Positions 1-10,522 of a DNA stretch of 64,000 bases are shown piece by piece. Each line of letters opens with the position of its first letter. Position 1 is the first letter of the stretch. This DNA comes from Ascoidea rubescens DSM 1968. Taxonomy: Eukaryota; Ascomycota; Saccharomycetes; Ascoideales; Ascoideaceae. The notes under the pieces are model-generated. The model made no database searches. It was not told the origin of the DNA and was given only the letters and a program-made list of their open reading frames with translations. The position numbers and the translations under genes were made by a program. Where the stretch lies: the NCBI RefSeq assembly GCF_001661345.1, contig NW_017962914.1, forward strand, positions 1,018,439 through 1,082,438, in the 5' to 3' direction.

Positions 1-220
1 GAACCATGGAGGAGCATCGCAATCACGTTCTATAGCCGGAACTCTTTTAAATAACGGGAAGGTTTTCAGAAACATACCGAGGTTGTCGAGGGTTGATCGA
101 ATATCTGATTATTTCCGGTATATTCATCTTGTTCCGACCATCCTGCCTATGCTGCCCAAGGTGTCTGTGTTTAGATGGAAGACGTGTATTGCACTACTTA
201 AGTTGGAGCTGGACCTGCTT

Positions 221-3200
221 CTAAAAGCAGTTAATGGAGGTAATTTGTTCGAGGAGTCTGGTGGTAATTGTTTCTGTGTGAGTGTTTTTCAGTTTCAACT
301 CCATCAACACTTCCAGCAACCTGTTGTCTTTTATTATGTATCTTTGAAGTTCTGGGTTTTTCACTCTCAAGAACTGGCTCAAAATCAATAGTATCTCAAA
401 CGATGTGTTTGCAAGGTTCAATTCCCCTTTGTATGTATCGTCAAGCCTAAGTGGTCTGCTGTTCCCAATGTTATCGGGAGTTTTAAGGCCATTCAATAAA
501 ATCAATAATCGAATGTAATTGAAGCTGATCTCAAAATTTGTAGCAATTTGAGGAAAATGTTCCTTATGATAATAAATAAATCTTGTTAAAAACAAATTGA
601 TCCCTAATATTATCTTATAATTTTCATTAATATTATTCAAGTAATAATTAAATGTTTCTCCAAATGATTTAAAAAAGATTTTGTCATCTTCATTGGACTC
701 TAATAATTTCTCAATAAATTCCTTAATCAATTTTTGAATCTCTAAACTTTCATCTTGAGTTATCTCAATTACTTTTGCAAAAATATTCAATATCTCAAAA
801 TTTATCTCTAATTTAATCATAGTCATATTTAAACTATTCTCATTAAATAATTTTAATATTTCATGAAAAATCCTTGTATCTAAAAATTTAATAACCATTT
901 TACGGTCATCTGCAATCTTTGAAATATTATTCAAAATTTTCAATTTCACTAATAATGATCCATTATTATTACTTATCAAACTGCAGTATATATTAATCAA
1001 TTTATCATTTATCTCAAATCTTCCATTCTCAATTAAATCAATGAATTCCTCAGTTTTCCCTTCAGTTTTATATATTTTGCATTGATTAAAATTATCAATA
1101 TCACAATTTTTCTCCAATATATTCAATATTTCATCCTCAATAAAAATTTTGTTGTTTCCAAAAATACCACCAATTAAATTATTTTTTGTTTTTCCACACT
1201 TTTTCACTATATTTTCAATTAGAAAAATAAAACCATCTTCAAATTTCTTTTTGTTTTTTATATTGTTTTTGTTTTTTATTTTTTTGAAATTCAAAAAAAT
1301 CAACCGTAAATCCCGCTTTTCAAATAATATCTTTATGCTTGAAAATAACTCATCTTCATTGTTTTTATTCAATCGTTCTAATACTAGTAAATTGCCTAAA
1401 ATCCTAAATATATCTTCAAAAAATACTTCTATTTTTAATCCCATTAACACACTTAATAGTTCATACTTACTAAAAAGCGAATTCACTTGTTCTAATTCAT
1501 TATTACAAATTAAATTTCCTATTAGTATTAAAATCTGTTTTGTTAACTTTATATTTGTATATTTTTTCTCTTTTATTGGTTCTTTATCCACATTGTTTAC
1601 CTTTTTCTCAAATTTAATGAAGGCAATCAATGAATCATTTTCTTTAATTATAGACCGCTTATCATCAAAATAATTATCAAAACAATCTTCTTCGTTTGCA
1701 TTTTCTATTAATTTTGTCTCAGTTTCAGTTTCAGTTTCAGTTTCAGTTTTGGTCTTGGTCTTGGTTTCACTTTCAATTTGGGCTGTTTCAATTTCGATTT
1801 TTAAAGTTTTAAACATTGGCTCAAATACTGCATTGTTTATAATTATGAAATTTTTCAATCGGTTATCATTGTACATTAAATTGCTTATCAAATTCAAACT
1901 CAAAACCAAAAAATCATATAATATTGAATCAAATTCAATCTCATTTTCAACAGAAATATTATATAACTGAATTAATTTATGAATCAACTTTAATGAAATG
2001 TCAATCAGAAAATATTTTAAAAAATAATCCGCAAACTCTTTATCTAATGAAAGGTTGCATGTTATCTTTAAACAAATCTGAATAATGTAATTTTTCTTAA
2101 AGCAACCAATTTTTTTAAGATCAAATGATTCATAGTTTGTTTCATAATAATTATTAAGATATGAAATTAAACAATCACATATTTTTCTTTTGTGGTTATT
2201 CTTAAACTCAATTTTCTCTTTTATTTCAAAATTACTATTTTGATTATTCTCATTTAATAAAAAATTAAATAAAAATGAAAATAGCTCAGTTTGTAACTCT
2301 ATTGATAATGTTTTTTGTTTTTCTGTAAATTCTTGTTTATTTTCAAAATTAAAAATCTGCTCCTTCATTAAAAATTTTAGCATATTGCTTATCATACTAG
2401 AATTCAATTCGGTGCAAAATTTTAAACAATTCAAAAGTAATTTATTAATATTTAATAATAATGACTTGTTGCAAATATAGAAAACATCTAGGTTATTTTC
2501 GATAGAAATATTTTTAACTGTCTCTGAAGTCCTGTTTTCATCACCTACATTATTCATAATGAACCCATCAAGTGAATTTGATTGTAAAATGTTACTATCA
2601 CCATAATCATCCTCGTTGACAGAAGATATCGATGCTGTATATGATAAAATAGTATTATATCTTCCTTCAAATACACCCTTATAATAATTTAAACTCATTC
2701 TTCTTTTTTTGAAATTTACAGGCAGCAAATCCTTTCTTAAAAATTTCAGGGAAAGAATCTTTATGATTGGGTTTAAAGTCTTGATAATATGGTTAGATAA
2801 TAAAACTTCGTTATTGTTATTTTCTTTAGTTTTAATATCTATTTTTAATATATTGTTCAAAAATAAAATAATTTCTTCTAAGGCATTTATTTTTGATTCA
2901 ATGCTTTCATTGTCATCACCACTATTATATTCAAAATCAGGAGCTTTTAAATCATTAAACAAATCAAGAAAAAACGAATTTAAAAAATCTATAGTGTTTT
3001 TGTTGAAAAAGAGGGTCAGTATCGTATTGGTGACATTTTTATCGTTAAAACTTAAATGGAAAACCAAATTTTTATAAATAAACTCAATTATATTATAATA
3101 ATAAATTTGCAAAGAGCTTTTTAGTTGATTTTTCTGAAAATAATCACCTTTCTCAAAATCTTTTAGATTATTAAGTAAAATTAAGGAATCATTCAAGTAT

Positions 3201-5182
3201 TTGGAATCTTTAAATAATTTTGAAACATCTTGAAAACTTCTAGAGATTCTCAATAATTCACTTAAAAACCCAAGAAAAGTTTCCATGGACAAAAGATTTA
3301 AAAATATTAATCTTTCTTTAGTTTTTAAATTGTATTTTGAAGACTTTAAGAAAGACAGAAATCCTTTAACAATTTCATTAAAGAAACCTAAAATTGAACT
3401 AATTAATTTTATAAAAATGTTTTTAGAATCTAATTTTTTCAAAAAAGTGCCCTTTTGATCATCATTTTTAAGAATATTTATAAGAATATCTAAAGAAATT
3501 AAAGATCTTATGTAATGTTTTAAGTTTTGATTTGAGAAATTGTGATAAATTGAAGAAAAGTCGTGAAAGTTCATGATTGATTTGGATATTAAAAGCATAA
3601 AACCATGAGTTTCAATCAGATCAACTAAATCAAAGTAGGTGATATTAGTTAAAGTTAATTTATTTTGATTTAGACTACTATCAATTTTATTTTTATTATG
3701 TAATGTTATTATCTGAAGTATTTCTATTGAAAGCTGTTTAATTTGCAAATTATTTGAAATTAGTAGAGGATATAAAATAGTTAAAAAGCCATTATGAATT
3801 AGTAAAGTGAATTTTTGATTTAAAGATAAATTTGAACCAAAAATTAAGAGAATTGATTTGATAATAGATAAAAGTAGAATAAGTAACTTTGTTGGTATCT
3901 CTGCTTTTGATGAAAAATTAAAATAATTTAATAATTTTTTTAATAATTTTGAAGATTCAAGGTTTTCAAAAAAATTTTCTTTAAAATTATTCAATTTAAA
4001 ATTAAAATTTGTATCATCTGAATCCAAAGAGATTGATAAAATGTATTTGAATAAATCTGAGATTGAATTTAAAATCAAAATAATTGTTTCACTCTCAAAA
4101 GAACTCAAAGCTGGAATTAAGTAATAAAACAATAATTTAGGAGAGTTGAAAAAAATTATGTGAAGTTCAAGGTTAACTGAAGAGACGATTTTTAAGATTT
4201 TTAGTAGTTTTTGATTAGCTAGAATGAATTCATCGTCATTTATATCGGGGATATCATCAGGATGAGAATCATCTTGTATAAATTTTTTTATAGAGCTTTT
4301 AGTATATGCTAGTAAATAATGAGAAAATTGGTTATTATCAATTATAGTTTGAAGGAAATGGAAATTGTTTTTCGAGTTTTTTAAACCGTCAAAGGAGTTT
4401 AATAGATATAAAAATAGGTGAAAAGAATTTCTGTTTAATTTTTCTTGTAATGTTTGATTACTGTTTCGATTGATTTTAATATAAGAATATTTTAGCAAAT
4501 GATTTAATAAATTATGTTTCAAGAAATTCAATTTGACAGTTGTTAAACAAGGTATATTATTGGTATTATAAAAATGATTGAGAATATCATTTATAGTGAC
4601 TACTGTTAAATTTAAGATTTGAATCGAGTTATAGTTGAAAAAATAGGTAAATTTTGAATATAAATCGTCGATATCAACTTTGTGGGAAGGTATTGATTGG
4701 ATCTTAATTTCTTTGAAATCTTTTTGAAAATCTTTTTGAGAATTGTTTTGCAAACTGTTTTGAGAATCATCTAATAAATTTGGCAGACTGCTGGTTTCCT
4801 TTTTAAAAGGATTAAAACTGTTCCTGTATTTTCTTTTTATAGATTTGACAAGAGAATCATCGCTTTCAGATCTGTTTTCAATGATTTTGCTGTTTCTCTT
4901 GCCTTCAATGATTTTGCTGTTTCTCTTTCTTTCAACAATCTTGCTGTTTCTTTTGATTTGGGTGATTTTACTGATTGTTTTGCTGGAGCTGTCATTAAGA
5001 GTGCTTCTATTTGGCCTAGGATTTGAATCGGTGTGATAATCAATAATATCTTGTTTGATTCTGACTATTAGCTGAGAAAACTCATTCAAATTCACTGCTC
5101 TCTTGGAGTTGAAATCAATTGTCATCAAAGAGTTGTAAGGTATTTTGTTCATGTTGAGACTAGAAGCATTTTCTGGTGGCAT
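221..5182 (-). CDS. Large protein of unknown function, helical-repeat-like
   Basis: Single open frame of 1653 residues starting at an ATG, the first in frame. I do not recognise the family. The first about 170 residues are charged and disordered, with a near-tandem Lys/Arg-Asn-Ser-Lys-Ile-(Ile/Val)-Glu repeat at about residues 75-105. The rest, to the end, is an almost continuous run of Leu/Ile/Asn/Lys-rich helices of 30-45 residues, the look of an ARM/HEAT-type solenoid. A Thr-Glu/Thr-Lys dipeptide tract (about residues 1138-1157) is coded by a TTTCAG-type hexamer repeat. No signal peptide, membrane span or catalytic motif is visible. The 3' coding end (221-540) is clearly less AT-rich than the body. 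It is divergent from the BRE4-like gene across 878 bp. A structural or scaffold role is only inference; coding status is secure because of the length. Confidence 0.85.
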   Translation of the reverse strand: MPPENASSLNMNKIPYNSLMTIDFNSKRAVNLNEFSQLIVRIKQDIIDYHTDSNPRPNRSTLNDSSSKTISKITQIKRNSKIVERKRNSKIIEGKRNSKIIENRSESDDSLVKSIKRKYRNSFNPFKKETSSLPNLLDDSQNSLQNNSQKDFQKDFKEIKIQSIPSHKVDIDDLYSKFTYFFNYNSIQILNLTVVTINDILNHFYNTNNIPCLTTVKLNFLKHNLLNHLLKYSYIKINRNSNQTLQEKLNRNSFHLFLYLLNSFDGLKNSKNNFHFLQTIIDNNQFSHYLLAYTKSSIKKFIQDDSHPDDIPDINDDEFILANQKLLKILKIVSSVNLELHIIFFNSPKLLFYYLIPALSSFESETIILILNSISDLFKYILSISLDSDDTNFNFKLNNFKENFFENLESSKLLKKLLNYFNFSSKAEIPTKLLILLLSIIKSILLIFGSNLSLNQKFTLLIHNGFLTILYPLLISNNLQIKQLSIEILQIITLHNKNKIDSSLNQNKLTLTNITYFDLVDLIETHGFMLLISKSIMNFHDFSSIYHNFSNQNLKHYIRSLISLDILINILKNDDQKGTFLKKLDSKNIFIKLISSILGFFNEIVKGFLSFLKSSKYNLKTKERLIFLNLLSMETFLGFLSELLRISRSFQDVSKLFKDSKYLNDSLILLNNLKDFEKGDYFQKNQLKSSLQIYYYNIIEFIYKNLVFHLSFNDKNVTNTILTLFFNKNTIDFLNSFFLDLFNDLKAPDFEYNSGDDNESIESKINALEEIILFLNNILKIDIKTKENNNNEVLLSNHIIKTLNPIIKILSLKFLRKDLLPVNFKKRRMSLNYYKGVFEGRYNTILSYTASISSVNEDDYGDSNILQSNSLDGFIMNNVGDENRTSETVKNISIENNLDVFYICNKSLLLNINKLLLNCLKFCTELNSSMISNMLKFLMKEQIFNFENKQEFTEKQKTLSIELQTELFSFLFNFLLNENNQNSNFEIKEKIEFKNNHKRKICDCLISYLNNYYETNYESFDLKKIGCFKKNYIIQICLKITCNLSLDKEFADYFLKYFLIDISLKLIHKLIQLYNISVENEIEFDSILYDFLVLSLNLISNLMYNDNRLKNFIIINNAVFEPMFKTLKIEIETAQIESETKTKTKTETETETETETKLIENANEEDCFDNYFDDKRSIIKENDSLIAFIKFEKKVNNVDKEPIKEKKYTNIKLTKQILILIGNLICNNELEQVNSLFSKYELLSVLMGLKIEVFFEDIFRILGNLLVLERLNKNNEDELFSSIKILFEKRDLRLIFLNFKKIKNKNNIKNKKKFEDGFIFLIENIVKKCGKTKNNLIGGIFGNNKIFIEDEILNILEKNCDIDNFNQCKIYKTEGKTEEFIDLIENGRFEINDKLINIYCSLISNNNGSLLVKLKILNNISKIADDRKMVIKFLDTRIFHEILKLFNENSLNMTMIKLEINFEILNIFAKVIEITQDESLEIQKLIKEFIEKLLESNEDDKIFFKSFGETFNYYLNNINENYKIILGINLFLTRFIYYHKEHFPQIATNFEISFNYIRLLILLNGLKTPDNIGNSRPLRLDDTYKGELNLANTSFEILLILSQFLRVKNPELQRYIIKDNRLLEVLMELKLKNTHTETITTRLLEQITSINCF

Positions 5183-6060
5183 CTGATAAAAAAGATAAAC
5201 AGAGGAAAACTAAACTAAAGACTAACAATGACCAAAAAACTGGAGAACTTCGAAAAACTCTCTTTCAAGCTGTCTATAAGTCTTTTCAAGGCTGTTGAAA
5301 CCATAGGGTCTTATAACAATGCAAAACCAACGAAAAGTTTCACCAAAACTTCTAAGAGACAGCTTTGTGGGAACAGCGCCATCGGCGGAACAATGCGCGG
5401 ACCAAACAGTCGGTTCTTTTTCCCCGCCAAGCTTCTCTATGCATCTCAACGCGCCATGATATGCTGGTAGCTGCAAATATCAATGATCGCTGCGCCACAG
5501 GTGTTTAATCACCAGCGGGAACATGTCTTGTGAGGCACACGTGGTACAAACAGTCACGTGCACAAAACGGTTTTGGACCTCACAGGCTGACTAACAATTA
5601 ATAAGCGGCTTACCTAACACAACGCAGTTCTGCGGATACGCAGCACAATGCAGTTCGCTGCGGCCAGACTCGAAAAAAAACTGGCTCAACTTCCACAAAG
5701 CTGGTAACATTTCTGGAAAATTCAACTGGTGTTTATCTGATTTTGAAATTCTTTTGCTCGATTTATTGTGCTTTTTACTTTCTGAGTCTTTCAGTGTTGT
5801 CTTGATGATGTTTATGTTTGTGCTTACCTCTAAAGCTAGTTTTGGTTTACTAAGGTTTTAAGAGTATAACTTTCAAATACACTTACAAATTTGCCTCATA
5901 TCCCACATCTTGTTTCCCATATCTCTTATAAACAACTCATAAGCCTTTTGTTTTTTTTGCTTTTTTTTTTCATTTTAAAAAGTTTTTCGTTTATCAATAG
6001 TTGTTTTTTGTGAAAAATATAAAAAAATAAGAGAAATTAAACTAAGAAAACATTTTTAAA
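5183..6060. promoter_or_regulatory. Divergent intergenic promoter with two CACGTG boxes
   Basis: This 878-bp region separates the starts of two divergent genes. It contains CACGTG at 5538-5543 and TCACGTG at 5554-5560, 17 bp apart. CACGTG is the core bound by yeast bHLH factors, and TCACGTG is the Cbf1 form. The part next to the BRE4-like start (5930-6060) is a T-rich then A-rich leader. Short open frames at 5222-5476 are on opposite strands with no conserved look, so I do not call them genes. Confidence 0.45.
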
Positions 6061-9000
6061 ATGTTGAATGACTTTTTCACAAATCTACTTGTCAATTTCA
6101 AGAAAAAATTTCCTTGCGACAAAATACTAGCAAGAAGAATTCTCAAATGTGTAATTAATAGCACAATATGTTTAATTCTCTGTTTGAATCCAACTGTTCG
6201 CTCAAAATTGGGTGATGAACCATCAATGCTTGCCTTAATCTCAGTTATGGTCCATCCTGGAAGAAGATTTGGTTCAATGATTGAAGGCATAATCTTTTGC
6301 ACAATTGGTTTGATGTTTGGTAATGCCTGGTCGATATTAGGCAGGTTTATAGCCCAAAGAATCATTGGCTCCGATTTCAAAGATTTGTCTGATGATCAAT
6401 TGCTATCCTCAAATTATACAAATTATCAACAAGCTTTAGTGGTTTTATCTATCTTTGAAATCATCATGCTTTTCATTCATGGCTGGATGAGAAGCGTCTT
6501 TCATAAATTATTTGGTATTGTTTTCCCTTTTTTCTTGGTTGTCCATTTCACTTTCCTATCCAATTTAAATATCCCAGCTTTAACAATGTTGAAGGATTTC
6601 ACTGTTCCATTTTTTCTCGGAATCTCAATTGGTTTAGTTGTAAACATTTTAATCTTTCCTGAATTTGGCTCATCTTATTTGGGCACCTCAACCATAAATT
6701 CACTAAATAACTTGAATTTTACAATTGATAACATTATTTATTTTTTCCTTTTTTTACCAACAAGTATTCAACAAAATTATGACATTAATAATAATCTATA
6801 CATTGGCTCAATCGACTCTCAATCAAACTCTTTAAATTCATCCAATTTATCAAATCTACTATCTTTAAATAACAATTTCAATAAAAAATTAAATGAAGTC
6901 AATTTAGTACTCCAAGATTCAATTTATGAAATCTCTTACTCGTACAACTCCCCATCAGAAATTAAACCTTTATTAAGTTATTTAAATAATTTATCAAATT
7001 ACATTAATACTTTATTAAACTCCTGTCAATTAGAATTCTCAATTTTTTTAAATGCAATAAACGACAATCAAAACGTTGTTCCAAATGACAAAAAAAACTC
7101 AATTGAACCTTTAATTGATTTTTTAAATCAAGTTAAATCTCCAACTGCAAACTTACATGCAAAAATTATCGAGGTTTTCCATCTAATTAAAATCTCAATC
7201 TCTTATTCTTACGATGTCAACCTTGATTTATCCACTTTTTCAAATATTTTAAATAAAGACTTTATCTCAAATTTAAATTTAAAGTACAATTTTAATGATA
7301 AAAAAAATATTCATAATATCGATTTTGAAAACGAAATTAATGAACTACTAAGACTACTAGCTATCTTTGATCAATCTTGGTCTTTAGCTTTGAAGTCCTT
7401 GAGGATTCATTCAATTAATCTGGTTGAAAAAATTAACATGCAAAAAAATGACTGGTTATTACCAAGAAATGAGGCTTTTTTATTATCTTCTTTCTTACTT
7501 AATTTTAAAGAATTAACCAATTCAATTTGTTTCATGCTAAGGGAATCCAAGACTATTTTAGATATAAGGTTAAAAAGAGAACAAAAAAAATGGTTTTTTG
7601 GCAAAAAAATTTGGTTATCCTTTTTAACAAACAAAAAAATCTTAAAAAATTGGTTCAGTATTCATGACAATCATGTTCAAATAAATGAAAATGCTAGTCT
7701 TGTTGGCGACATTAGAGAAAGTGTAAATGAAACTATTCGAAGACGACCTAAAGATCTAGAAGAAAAATTATTATCGTCACTCAAATCAAAAAGTTTTAAA
7801 GACTTTGAATCACAAAAAAAAATAATCAAGTTACCCATTTATAATTTATCAAATAAAAGTAAAACTAGTTTTCATATTAATTCAGATCAAAAACCTTCCT
7901 CAATAGATAATTCAAAATCTATATTAACAATCCTCAGTGGTTTTCTAAATTTTTTTTCTTTCCTTAAATATTTAAATCCAAATTACCAAGTCTTATTAAT
8001 TAAAAAATTTAATAATAAATATCATCATCACATTTTGTTTGGATTTCAAGTAGTCATGGCATTGATGTTAGCCTCTTTTCCTATGTTTATTCCGGAGTCA
8101 AGACACTGGTATGTTGATATTAAAGGAGCTTGGATTGGGTTTGTTTGTATTTTAACTTTAGAACCTTCAGTTGGTGGCACTTTTTTTGTTTTCTTTTTGA
8201 GAGGAGTTGGCTGTATATTAGGAGCCTTTTGGGGATATGTATCCTATGTTTCTGCATATAATCAAAGATACCCTGTGGTGGAGGTAATTGTAACTATTAT
8301 TGGCGCAATTCCTGGATTTTATTATTTTCTTGGAACTGCATATGTGAAGGCTGCAATCATTGGTGTTATTTCAATATATATTGTTTTACTATCAAGTGCT
8401 CTTCCAGGATCAGATGGATCAATTGAAAGAAATTTTGGGTTAAGATGTTTAGCAGTCGGTTATGGTGGGATCATTGGATTAATTTCTAATATTGTAGTTT
8501 TCCCAGTTATAGCTAAAAATGAAATGATCGTTGAATTGGCTTTTGCTATTGGTGCATGTGGAAAATTGGAATTGTTATATGCATCGTCACTAGAAGGAGA
8601 ATATACACCCATTGCATTATCAGATGAAAGATTTGAAAAATTTTCAATAATATCTAAAGAGATTAAAGAATCGATATCTAGAGCAGAATCATATAAATCA
8701 GCAGCAAAGAGAGAGCCGGATAAGGGAGATTTTAAAAAAAATGAAAAAGTGTTTACAGAGATTATTTTTGTGTTGAGGCAAATTGTGTCTAGAATGGATA
8801 ATATTACAATGATTAGAAGACATTATGGATCTTCTATTATTGAAGGAATCAATGATATTGCATATCCATATAGAAGACAGATTGTGGGATCAATCCACAA
8901 TTGTTATAAGGCTGTTCAATTGGCATTATTGACTAAACAACCATTACCACAATATTTACCAAGTCCAAGAGTTGCACATAGAAGACTTATTAAAGTGGTC

Positions 9001-10305
9001 AGGGAAAAATTATTTAAAGAATATAAGTTAAGTCGTGAGGAAGAAGAAAAAAGAACTGGGAAGCAAAAGGAAAAACAAAAGGAAAAGGAAAAGGAAAAGG
9101 AAAAGGAAAAGAAAAAAAAGCATTCAGGATATATTATTTCTAGTTTGAACTCATTAAATTTAAATGATAACAGTAAAACAGTGTCATCTAAGTCAAGTTC
9201 CAATTCCAATTCCAATTCCAATTTCGATTCTGATTCTGATTCTGATTCTGATTCTGATTCTGATTCTGATTCTGGTTCTGATTCTGATTCTGATTCTGAT
9301 TCTGGTAATTTACATTTTGAAGTTAATAAAAAGAAAAATCCAAATAGAAAGGGAAATTCAAATAGTTCAAGTGATGATAACATTGGGCTAAGTAGAACAA
9401 TTGAAAAACTTAGTACATTTCCAGGTAATGAAGGTATAAATATATTAGAGCAGAAATTTACTGGATGGAGCGCTTCTAGTGCTGGAACTGTTGAAATAAT
9501 TGAATATATTGAAGAACTAATTGAATTAGCAAAAATATTAGTTGGCGTAAATGAATTTAAATATGGATTCTTAAGTCGACCATTATATGAAGAGTGGGCA
9601 ATTGATACAATTATGAGTTACAATAATAAATTTAATAATATTGGGAACCTGGAGAATTGTACACAAAATGCAAGAAAACTGGAAAAGAAATCATTAGAGA
9701 ACGAAAAAGGAAAGGAAAAGGAAGAAGAAGCAGATGGAATAAACAATAGCGATAAGAAAATCGGAGAAGAAAAAGACGATCAAGTGCAGTATGGAAATGA
9801 TAAAAATGAAGCTAAGGAATCAAGTAGCAGCCTGGAAGATGAGCTGGAAAAAAACGATAAGGTTGATGAAGATGATGCGAACATTCGAAGATTTGATGGG
9901 CCTGGAACTAGCCATGCAGTCAAAGGATTTAGAGACAGGAAAATGAGTACTGCATCAATAAATAGCGACTTCAGCACTGATTTTGTGCATCGTATTTATT
10001 CGATTGGAGCTGGTGATAAAATCGGAGTTCAAAGTGAACTATACAAAGCACCAAGCAAGATGAGCAACACCTCATTCTTGTCAGAAAATGAAGACGAAAG
10101 CGAGGAAGATATCGAAGTTGGTGGAGACAAACAAGCTGAAAGAACTAGGAAAGAAGATCAGACTGGAGAAAAGAGTGGTAAAAGCAAAAAAGGCCAAAGA
10201 ACAGAAAAAAAAAGTGGAGATGACCCCAAGGACGACGAGTTGCCTTTGGCTTTGCAAAGAGTGATGACGAGAACAGCAAACTTGCGAGAGTACTATCGCA
10301 GCTGA
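6061..10305 (+). CDS. BRE4: Bre4-like FUSC/aromatic-acid-exporter-family membrane protein
   Basis: 1414 residues from ATG 6061. An N-terminal membrane block (about residues 20-205) begins with the sequence RSKLGDEPSMLALISVMVHP, typical of the Bre4/fusaric-acid-resistance-like family. A long cytosolic region follows, then a second membrane block (about residues 655-830) with the ESRHWYVDIKGAWIGF segment. This duplicated two-block layout is that of S. cerevisiae Bre4 (YDL231C, about 1125 residues) and fungal DUF2421-type proteins. The C-terminal tail is longer than usual, with Lys-Glu tracts (about residues 1000-1020) and a Ser-Asp repeat (about 1053-1082). The family is thought to export organic anions or affect endosomal traffic; yeast bre4 mutants are brefeldin A sensitive. 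The substrate cannot be read from the sequence. Assignment to family is firm, orthology likely. Confidence 0.85.
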   Translation: MLNDFFTNLLVNFKKKFPCDKILARRILKCVINSTICLILCLNPTVRSKLGDEPSMLALISVMVHPGRRFGSMIEGIIFCTIGLMFGNAWSILGRFIAQRIIGSDFKDLSDDQLLSSNYTNYQQALVVLSIFEIIMLFIHGWMRSVFHKLFGIVFPFFLVVHFTFLSNLNIPALTMLKDFTVPFFLGISIGLVVNILIFPEFGSSYLGTSTINSLNNLNFTIDNIIYFFLFLPTSIQQNYDINNNLYIGSIDSQSNSLNSSNLSNLLSLNNNFNKKLNEVNLVLQDSIYEISYSYNSPSEIKPLLSYLNNLSNYINTLLNSCQLEFSIFLNAINDNQNVVPNDKKNSIEPLIDFLNQVKSPTANLHAKIIEVFHLIKISISYSYDVNLDLSTFSNILNKDFISNLNLKYNFNDKKNIHNIDFENEINELLRLLAIFDQSWSLALKSLRIHSINLVEKINMQKNDWLLPRNEAFLLSSFLLNFKELTNSICFMLRESKTILDIRLKREQKKWFFGKKIWLSFLTNKKILKNWFSIHDNHVQINENASLVGDIRESVNETIRRRPKDLEEKLLSSLKSKSFKDFESQKKIIKLPIYNLSNKSKTSFHINSDQKPSSIDNSKSILTILSGFLNFFSFLKYLNPNYQVLLIKKFNNKYHHHILFGFQVVMALMLASFPMFIPESRHWYVDIKGAWIGFVCILTLEPSVGGTFFVFFLRGVGCILGAFWGYVSYVSAYNQRYPVVEVIVTIIGAIPGFYYFLGTAYVKAAIIGVISIYIVLLSSALPGSDGSIERNFGLRCLAVGYGGIIGLISNIVVFPVIAKNEMIVELAFAIGACGKLELLYASSLEGEYTPIALSDERFEKFSIISKEIKESISRAESYKSAAKREPDKGDFKKNEKVFTEIIFVLRQIVSRMDNITMIRRHYGSSIIEGINDIAYPYRRQIVGSIHNCYKAVQLALLTKQPLPQYLPSPRVAHRRLIKVVREKLFKEYKLSREEEEKRTGKQKEKQKEKEKEKEKEKKKKHSGYIISSLNSLNLNDNSKTVSSKSSSNSNSNSNFDSDSDSDSDSDSDSDSGSDSDSDSDSGNLHFEVNKKKNPNRKGNSNSSSDDNIGLSRTIEKLSTFPGNEGINILEQKFTGWSASSAGTVEIIEYIEELIELAKILVGVNEFKYGFLSRPLYEEWAIDTIMSYNNKFNNIGNLENCTQNARKLEKKSLENEKGKEKEEEADGINNSDKKIGEEKDDQVQYGNDKNEAKESSSSLEDELEKNDKVDEDDANIRRFDGPGTSHAVKGFRDRKMSTASINSDFSTDFVHRIYSIGAGDKIGVQSELYKAPSKMSNTSFLSENEDESEEDIEVGGDKQAERTRKEDQTGEKSGKSKKGQRTEKKSGDDPKDDELPLALQRVMTRTANLREYYRS
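9218..9305 (+). repeat. GATTCT hexamer repeat coding Ser-Asp tract
   Basis: A run of tctgat units, with two tctggt variants, inside the BRE4-like gene. It codes alternating Ser and Asp. An acidic, phosphorylatable low-complexity tail is implied. Length polymorphism is likely. Confidence 0.9.
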
Positions 10306-10522
10306 AGTGTATAAGTAGTGTAGCCTGAATAGAATGGATCTTTTTGTATTATATTGCATCTTATTGTCTCTTCTTTTTGTCCTCTTCCTCGAACCTTATC
10401 AGCTCTCGGCTGAACGCGCGATTGGTCCATTTCAGCGTTTGATAACAAGCTGATGGAGAACATCGCAGTGTTGAAGACTCCCTAGTGTTTTGCTATCTTC
10501 CCACTTCTTCTGCCACTTAGCA

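Noticed and set aside
10490-10522. Upstream TTG start of MCX1
   Set aside because: A non-ATG start is not needed; ATG 10523 gives a proper mitochondrial presequence.
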